The notes under the pieces: model-generated
Database searches by the model: none
Told to the model about the DNA's origin: nothing
What the model saw: only the letters and a program-made list of their open reading frames with translations
From: Candidatus Bipolaricaulota bacterium
Lineage (GTDB): Bacteria; Bipolaricaulota; Bipolaricaulia; UBA7950; UBA9294
Direction: 5' to 3'
Assembly (NCBI GenBank): GCA_030612565.1
Contig: JAUWNQ010000008.1
Span: forward strand, 1-10,132
DNA: 10,132 nt
Shown: positions 7,212-10,132 of the stretch, piece after piece
How positions within the stretch are numbered: the stretch's first letter is position 1
Layout: each line of letters opens with the position of its first letter
Position numbers and translations under genes: made by a program

Positions 7212-7756
7212 GAGAAGAGTTGTTGGTGATTCTGCCGGAGATCGACCTATTCAAGGATGAGGGGTTGCGCGAGAAGGTCCTTGCTACCTGGGAGGAGGCG
7301 CTCGCCCGCGGCGGCTGGAGGCCAAAGGATATCGAACGGATGCCGTTCACCCTGGCGAAGAAGGTGGATATCAACTTCGCGCAGCACGTGCGGAGCGTGA
7401 CCAAGATCTGCTTAGCGGTCGCAGAGACGTTCGATGAGATCTATGAGGGGGAGCTTGCGCTCGATCACGATACCCTACTTGCCGGGGCGCTGCTGCACGA
7501 CGTGGGGAAGCTCCTGGAGATGGAGGAAGCGGATGGCGTCTTCCGCAAGAGCGCGGACGGAAAGCTAGTGCGTCATCCGTTTTCCGGGGTGGCTCTTGCT
7601 GATGCCAATGGGGTTCCCGCTACGGTCTTACACATCATCGGGACGCATTCCAAAGAGGGCGATCCGTACAAGCGCACGCCCGAGGCGATCATCCTCCACT
7701 ACGCCGACTTCATGAACTTCGATCCGATCGAGGGAACAAATTCCCCAAGGGGGTGA
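7202..7756 (+). CDS. HD-domain metal-dependent hydrolase of unknown substrate
   Basis: A 184-residue soluble protein with HD-superfamily metal ligands in order: His62 (FAQHVRSV), His99-Asp100 (ALLHDVGKL), His125 (VRHPFSG), His149 (IIGTHSKEG) and Asp169 (LHYADFMNFDP). HD proteins are usually phosphohydrolases acting on nucleotides or phosphoesters. No second output or sensor domain is present. The start is the ATG preceded by AAGGAGGG (7187-7194) with a 7-nt spacer; it overlaps the end of citF by 10 nt, and the leuC-like gene starts 5 nt after its stop. Being locked between citF and the dehydratase genes suggests a role in the same pathway, for example housekeeping of a CoA-type or phosphorylated intermediate, but that is inference. 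Confidence 0.85.
   Translation: MGVREELLVILPEIDLFKDEGLREKVLATWEEALARGGWRPKDIERMPFTLAKKVDINFAQHVRSVTKICLAVAETFDEIYEGELALDHDTLLAGALLHDVGKLLEMEEADGVFRKSADGKLVRHPFSGVALADANGVPATVLHIIGTHSKEGDPYKRTPEAIILHYADFMNFDPIEGTNSPRG
7747..7756 (+). promoter_or_regulatory. Strong ribosome binding site deciding the leuC-like start
   Basis: AAGGGGGTGA matches the ideal anti-16S sequence AAGGAGGTGA at 9 of 10 positions and lies 5 nt before ATG 7762. This favours that ATG over the in-frame GTG at 7753, which sits inside the site itself. It also overlaps the stop of the HD gene, so termination and re-initiation are adjacent. Confidence 0.7.
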
Positions 7757-7761
7757 TCGAT

Positions 7762-9033
7762 ATGGGAATGACCTTCGCGCAGAAGATTCTGGCTCGAAAG
7801 GCGGGACTCGAAACGGTCGCTGTCGGGCAGATCGTGGAGATCGAACCCGACTACTGCCTCTCGCACGACAATACGGCCGCTATCTCGAAGACGTTCAAGA
7901 AGATCGGGGTTGAGCGGGTGAAGTATCCCGAGCGATTCGTGATCGTCCTCGACCACACCGTCCCTGCCTCGACCGAGAAGTACGCGTTGGGGCACAAGGA
8001 GATACGCGAGTTCGTTGCCGCTCAGGGGATCCCGAACTTCTACGATGCCGGGGTGGGGATCTGCCACCAGGTCCTGCCGGAGAAGGGGTTCGCCCTCCCC
8101 GGCAAGCTGATCTTGGGATCGGATTCCCATACCACTACTTATGGGGCGTGCGGTGCCTTCGCTGCTGGTATCGGCCGCTCGGAGATGGCCGTCCTCTACG
8201 CGACCGGGAAGATCTGGTTGAAGACCCCAGCGAGCTTCAAGATCGTTATCTCCGGGCAGTTAGAAGGACCAGTGACCTCCAAGGATCTCCTCCTGAAGAT
8301 CATCGGCGAGATCGGTGCTGATGGAGCGCTCTACCGCTCGATTGAGTTCGCCGGTGAGGCGATAGAAGAGATGAGCCTTGCCTCGCGCATGGTACTGTCC
8401 AATATGGCGATCGAGTGCGGGGCGAAGAACGGGTACATCGCTCCCGACGAGAAGACGCTCTCGTTCCTGGACGGCCGTGTCGCTACCGAGTACACGCCGG
8501 TCTTCCCCGATCTGGACGCCGAGTACGAGAGGATGATTGAGTTCGACGCCTCGACCCTAACTCCGCAGGTCGCCTGCCCGCACACGGTCGACAACGTTGT
8601 TCCGGTCGAGGAAGTGGAAGGGACGAAGATTCATCAAGCACTCCTCGGCACCTGTACCAACGGCCGACTTGAGGATCTGCGCCTGGCGGCGAAGATTCTC
8701 GAAGGAAAGACGATCGCCAAGGGAGTGCGCATGCTCGTCCTTCCCGCTTCGCAGGAAGTGCTGTTGCAGGCCCTCTCCGAAGGCTTAATCGAAACGTTTA
8801 TTCAGGCGGGAGCGATGGTCCTCAATCCCGGCTGTGGCCCGTGCCTCGGCGCGCACCAAGGGGTTCTCGCCCCGGGCGAGGTCTGCCTGTCGACAGCGAA
8901 CCGCAACTTCAAGGGGCGAATGGGATCGCGCGATGCCGAGATCTACCTTGCCTCGCCGGCGACCGTCGCCGCATCGGCGATCACCGGGACGATCACCGAT
9001 CCGCGCAAGATGTTTGCAGGAGGTGCGAAATGA
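7762..9033 (+). CDS. Aconitase/3-isopropylmalate dehydratase-family large subunit
   Basis: A 423-residue [4Fe-4S] hydro-lyase large subunit of the short LeuC type found in archaea and anaerobes. It begins MGMTFAQKILARKAG, the usual family N-terminus. Key parts are LSHDNTAA (33-40), VIVLDHTVPA (60-69), GSDSHTTTYGACGAFAAGIG (119-138) and the three cluster cysteines Cys298 (GTCTNGR), Cys358 and Cys361 (GCGPCLG). The family interconverts hydroxyacid isomers by dehydration and rehydration; members act on isopropylmalate, homocitrate, dimethylmalate, or mesaconate/citramalate. The C-terminus NRNFKGRMGS and ASPATVAASAITG is intact. Its stop overlaps the small-subunit start (ATGA). No leuA or leuB lies nearby and the neighbours are citrate-lyase genes, so a role outside leucine synthesis is favoured. 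The exact substrate is unassigned. Confidence 0.9.
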   Translation: MGMTFAQKILARKAGLETVAVGQIVEIEPDYCLSHDNTAAISKTFKKIGVERVKYPERFVIVLDHTVPASTEKYALGHKEIREFVAAQGIPNFYDAGVGICHQVLPEKGFALPGKLILGSDSHTTTYGACGAFAAGIGRSEMAVLYATGKIWLKTPASFKIVISGQLEGPVTSKDLLLKIIGEIGADGALYRSIEFAGEAIEEMSLASRMVLSNMAIECGAKNGYIAPDEKTLSFLDGRVATEYTPVFPDLDAEYERMIEFDASTLTPQVACPHTVDNVVPVEEVEGTKIHQALLGTCTNGRLEDLRLAAKILEGKTIAKGVRMLVLPASQEVLLQALSEGLIETFIQAGAMVLNPGCGPCLGAHQGVLAPGEVCLSTANRNFKGRMGSRDAEIYLASPATVAASAITGTITDPRKMFAGGAK

Positions 9034-9521
9034 TCGAAGGACGGGTCTGGAAATACGGGGACGACATCAACACCGACGTCATCTTCCCCGGCAAGTACAC
9101 CTACCAGCCGATGGAGCCGGCGGAGATGGCGACGCACGCCATGGAGGATCTCGATCCGAGTTTTGCTAAGGAAGTGAAGACGGGGGACGTGATCGTCGCC
9201 GGTTTTAACTTTGGCTGCGGATCCTCGCGTGAGCAAGCCGCGACATGTCTCAAAGCCGCCGGCGTCTCTGCGGTGATCGCCAAATCCTTCTCCCGCATCT
9301 TCTTCCGCAACGCGATCAATAACGGCCTTCCTGTGATCGAGCTTTCAGACGGGATCGACGCGATGAAAAAGAACGATACCGTCTCGATCGACTTCGAGAA
9401 TGGTGTAGTGACTCACGAAAGTAATGAGTATCACTTTCCCGCCCTTCCGGTGGAAGTCCTTGCCATCCTCCAAGACGGCGGCCTGATCCCGCACGTAAGG
9501 AAGGAGTTAGGGAAAGGGTAG
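9030..9521 (+). CDS. Aconitase/3-isopropylmalate dehydratase-family small subunit
   Basis: The swivelling small subunit (163 residues) that pairs with the preceding large subunit. It contains GDDINTDVIFPGKY (10-23), the conserved THAMEDLDP (35-43), GDVIVAGFNFGCGSSREQAA (52-71) with the substrate-binding Ser-Ser-Arg-Glu (65-68), and IAKSFSRIFFRNAINNGLPV (83-102). It ends with ILQDGGLIPHVRKEL. The start ATG has AGGAGGTG just upstream and overlaps the large-subunit stop; longer in-frame extensions lie inside the large-subunit gene and are ignored. The substrate-specificity loop after the first helix reads YTYQ (23-26), where isopropylmalate isomerases usually have YLRT- or YLxx-type residues. 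That hints at another substrate. It is the last gene of the operon, and its 3' end is repeated in diverged form about 400 nt downstream. Confidence 0.9.
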   Translation: MIEGRVWKYGDDINTDVIFPGKYTYQPMEPAEMATHAMEDLDPSFAKEVKTGDVIVAGFNFGCGSSREQAATCLKAAGVSAVIAKSFSRIFFRNAINNGLPVIELSDGIDAMKKNDTVSIDFENGVVTHESNEYHFPALPVEVLAILQDGGLIPHVRKELGKG

Positions 9522-9527
9522 ATTTTA

Positions 9528-9557
9528 GGGTTCCTCGCGGTTAAGGCAAGGTAACCC
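9528..9557 (+). terminator. Hairpin just downstream of the leuD-like gene (weak terminator candidate)
   Basis: GGGTTCCT (9528-9535) can pair with AGG-T-AACCC (9549-9557), an 8-bp stem with one bulged base, 6 nt after the last operon stop codon. Position suits an operon end, but no T-run follows, so it is not a classical intrinsic terminator. It could instead protect the 3' end or be chance. Confidence 0.3.
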
Positions 9558-9603
9558 AGAGAAAGACTCAAGCGATGAGCGTAGCAAGAGAGAAAAAGCT
9601 TGT

Positions 9604-9637
9604 ATCTCTCGCAAAGACGCAGAGAACGCCAAGAAAA
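9604..9637. repeat. CGCAAAGACGC-type dispersed repeat motif
   Basis: The stretch around TCTCTCGCAAAGACGCAGAG, followed by AACGCCAAGAAAAG, matches a motif that I recall as a common non-coding dispersed repeat in many bacterial genomes (reverse strand: CTTGGCGTTCTCTGCGTCTT). Only one copy is in this window, so repeat status rests on recognition rather than on sequence shown here. It lies in the non-coding tail after the operon. Confidence 0.35.
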
Positions 9638-9746
9638 GTAGAAGACAGGAAAAATTGACGGAAAACGAGATCTCTCTGTCCCGTACCTTGTCTAGAGTGT
9701 GAGAAGCCGATTTTAGATTGCAAGCCTTGACCTGGCTGCCTTATTT

Positions 9747-9824
9747 CCTTCCCCTTTGATGGGGGAAGGTTGGGATGGGGGTGATGATCCCCCTCACCTT
9801 AATCCTCTCCCACCAGGGGAGAGG
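9747..9824. repeat. Palindromic REP/MITE-like element with three hairpins
   Basis: Left arm: CCTTCCCC (9747-9754) pairs with GGGGAAGG (9762-9769). Centre: GGGGG (9777-9781) pairs with CCCCC (9789-9793). Right arm: CCTCTCCC (9804-9811) pairs with GGGAGAGG (9817-9824). The right half contains CCCCCTCACCTTAATCCTCT, close to the CCCTCACCCTAACCCTCTCC motif that I recall as a widely dispersed bacterial palindromic repeat. It is non-coding and lies just upstream of the leuD-like gene remnant. The structure is visible in the sequence; family membership is from memory. Confidence 0.6.
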
Positions 9825-9851
9825 AAGTTGTGCATCAAGACGCAGTTGACT

Positions 9852-9924
9852 CGTCCTCTGCAGGAGATCCTCGAAGACGGCGGCCTGATCCCGCATGTGC
9901 GGAAGGAGTTAGGGGAGAGGGTAG
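9852..9924 (+). pseudogene. Remnant of the 3' end of a second leuD-like gene
   Basis: Positions 9867-9924 match the last 57 nt of the small-subunit gene (9465-9521) with 5 substitutions and one inserted G. They translate as ILEDGGLIPHVRKELGERV, against ILQDGGLIPHVRKELGKG in the intact copy. Three of the four codon changes before the indel are silent (CAC/CAT, GTA/GTG, AGG/CGG), as expected if this is the tail of a once-functional paralogue rather than a fresh copy. The inserted G shifts the frame past the original stop. Upstream of about 9852 no LeuD homology is visible; the palindromic repeat lies there instead. It is therefore a fragment without the active-site region. Confidence 0.6.
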
Positions 9925-10000
9925 AGGCGGGGGATTGCAAGGGGTTGTTCCCAATCAAACGCCTAAAATTCTGATAGTAGACTCCTTAGCCCAATACTGC

Positions 10001-10132
10001 TCACTTAAGTATCTCAATTACATACTTGATGCCTTTTTGTACAGATGACCGTGGCTGGCGTGATCGAGTTGGCCACTTGAAGACCTTTCGTTTGACCGCG
10101 CGCGGGTTGCGCCGACCCAGTCGTGGTGCCAC
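10001..10132 (-). pseudogene. C-terminal fragment of an IS4-type transposase (cut by the window edge)
   Basis: On the minus strand an open frame of 43 codons runs from the right edge to a TGA at 10001-10003. It contains GRRNPRAVKRKVFKWPTRSR, which resembles the basic C-terminal segment NPRxVKRKxxxxPxKR of IS4-family transposases, followed by a short tail ending VIEILK. The frame stays open to the edge, so the rest, including the DDE catalytic residues, would lie beyond the window. Whether the element is intact cannot be seen. The flanking DNA (about 9960-10045) is AT-richer than the genes. Recognition rests on one motif. Confidence 0.45.

Larger units (their letters stand above)
9522..10000. 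other. Non-coding junction between the operon end and the transposase fragment
   Basis: No intact gene is supported here on either strand. The stretch holds the post-operon hairpin, the CGCAAAGACGC-type motif, the three-hairpin palindrome and the leuD-like remnant, each listed separately. Apparent ORFs such as 9756-9974 run through the palindrome and the remnant and look like chance frames. The mixture of repeats, a gene fragment and an adjacent transposase end suggests past rearrangement. Confidence 0.6.

Noticed and set aside
9655..9660. TTGACG as a -35 box in the region after the operon
   Set aside because: No acceptable -10 box lies 16-18 nt downstream; the same is true of TTGACT at 9846.
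9756..9974. 72-residue ORF in the region after the operon
   Set aside because: It runs through the palindromic repeat and the leuD-like remnant, has no convincing ribosome site, and only its middle has homology.
10005..10029. Inverted repeat TTAAGTAT/ATACTTGA followed by a short T-run, resembling a terminator
   Set aside because: The stem is AT-rich and weak, and it lies inside the probable transposase reading frame on the other strand.
1..10132. CRISPR array, tRNA or rRNA genes
   Set aside because: No regularly spaced direct repeats, cloverleaf structures or conserved rRNA segments were seen on either strand.

Overview
The window looks like part of a chromosome from a moderately GC-rich, probably anaerobic or fermentative bacterium. 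Genes are packed tightly on the + strand, with many overlapping stop/start codons and strong AGGAGG-type ribosome binding sites. The gene set (parvulin-TPR protein, single-domain MazG, DUF4911-like protein, YqeG-like HAD protein, citrate-lyase-like and LeuCD-like enzymes) does not fix the phylum. A deep-branching anaerobic lineage such as Bipolaricaulota would fit, but that is only a guess.

Region 1 (1-3369) is a run of four overlapping + strand genes: a large parvulin-type peptidyl-prolyl isomerase fused to a long TPR array (5' end outside the window), a single-domain MazG-like NTP pyrophosphohydrolase, a small DUF4911-like protein, and a YqeG-type HAD phosphatase that seems to lack its usual C-terminal tail.

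Region 2 (3370-9521) reads as one operon. A good sigma70-type promoter (TTGGCG-17-TATCAT) is followed by a 31-codon leader ORF whose stop overlaps the argF start (ATGA). Then come ornithine carbamoyltransferase, a fused CitD-CitE protein, CitF, an HD-domain hydrolase, and large and small subunits of an aconitase/isopropylmalate-isomerase family enzyme. Every junction between these genes is an overlap or a gap under 10 nt. The enzymes suggest a hydratase-plus-lyase route: a LeuCD-type dehydratase makes or consumes a hydroxy-tricarboxylate or hydroxy-dicarboxylate, and a citrate-lyase-type CoA transferase/lyase splits it. Two candidates are isocitrate/citrate to acetate plus oxaloacetate, and mesaconate/citramalate to acetate plus pyruvate. 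The most unusual point is that the CitD-like domain has lysine where the serine carrying the prosthetic group normally sits, and no prosthetic-group genes (citC, citX, citG) lie in the window.

Region 3 (9522-10132) has no intact gene. It holds a hairpin just after the last operon gene, a CGCAAAGACGC-type motif, a three-hairpin palindromic repeat, a diverged second copy of the 3' end of the leuD-like gene, and, on the minus strand at the right edge, what looks like the C-terminus of an IS4-type transposase. It reads as a recombination-scarred accessory junction.
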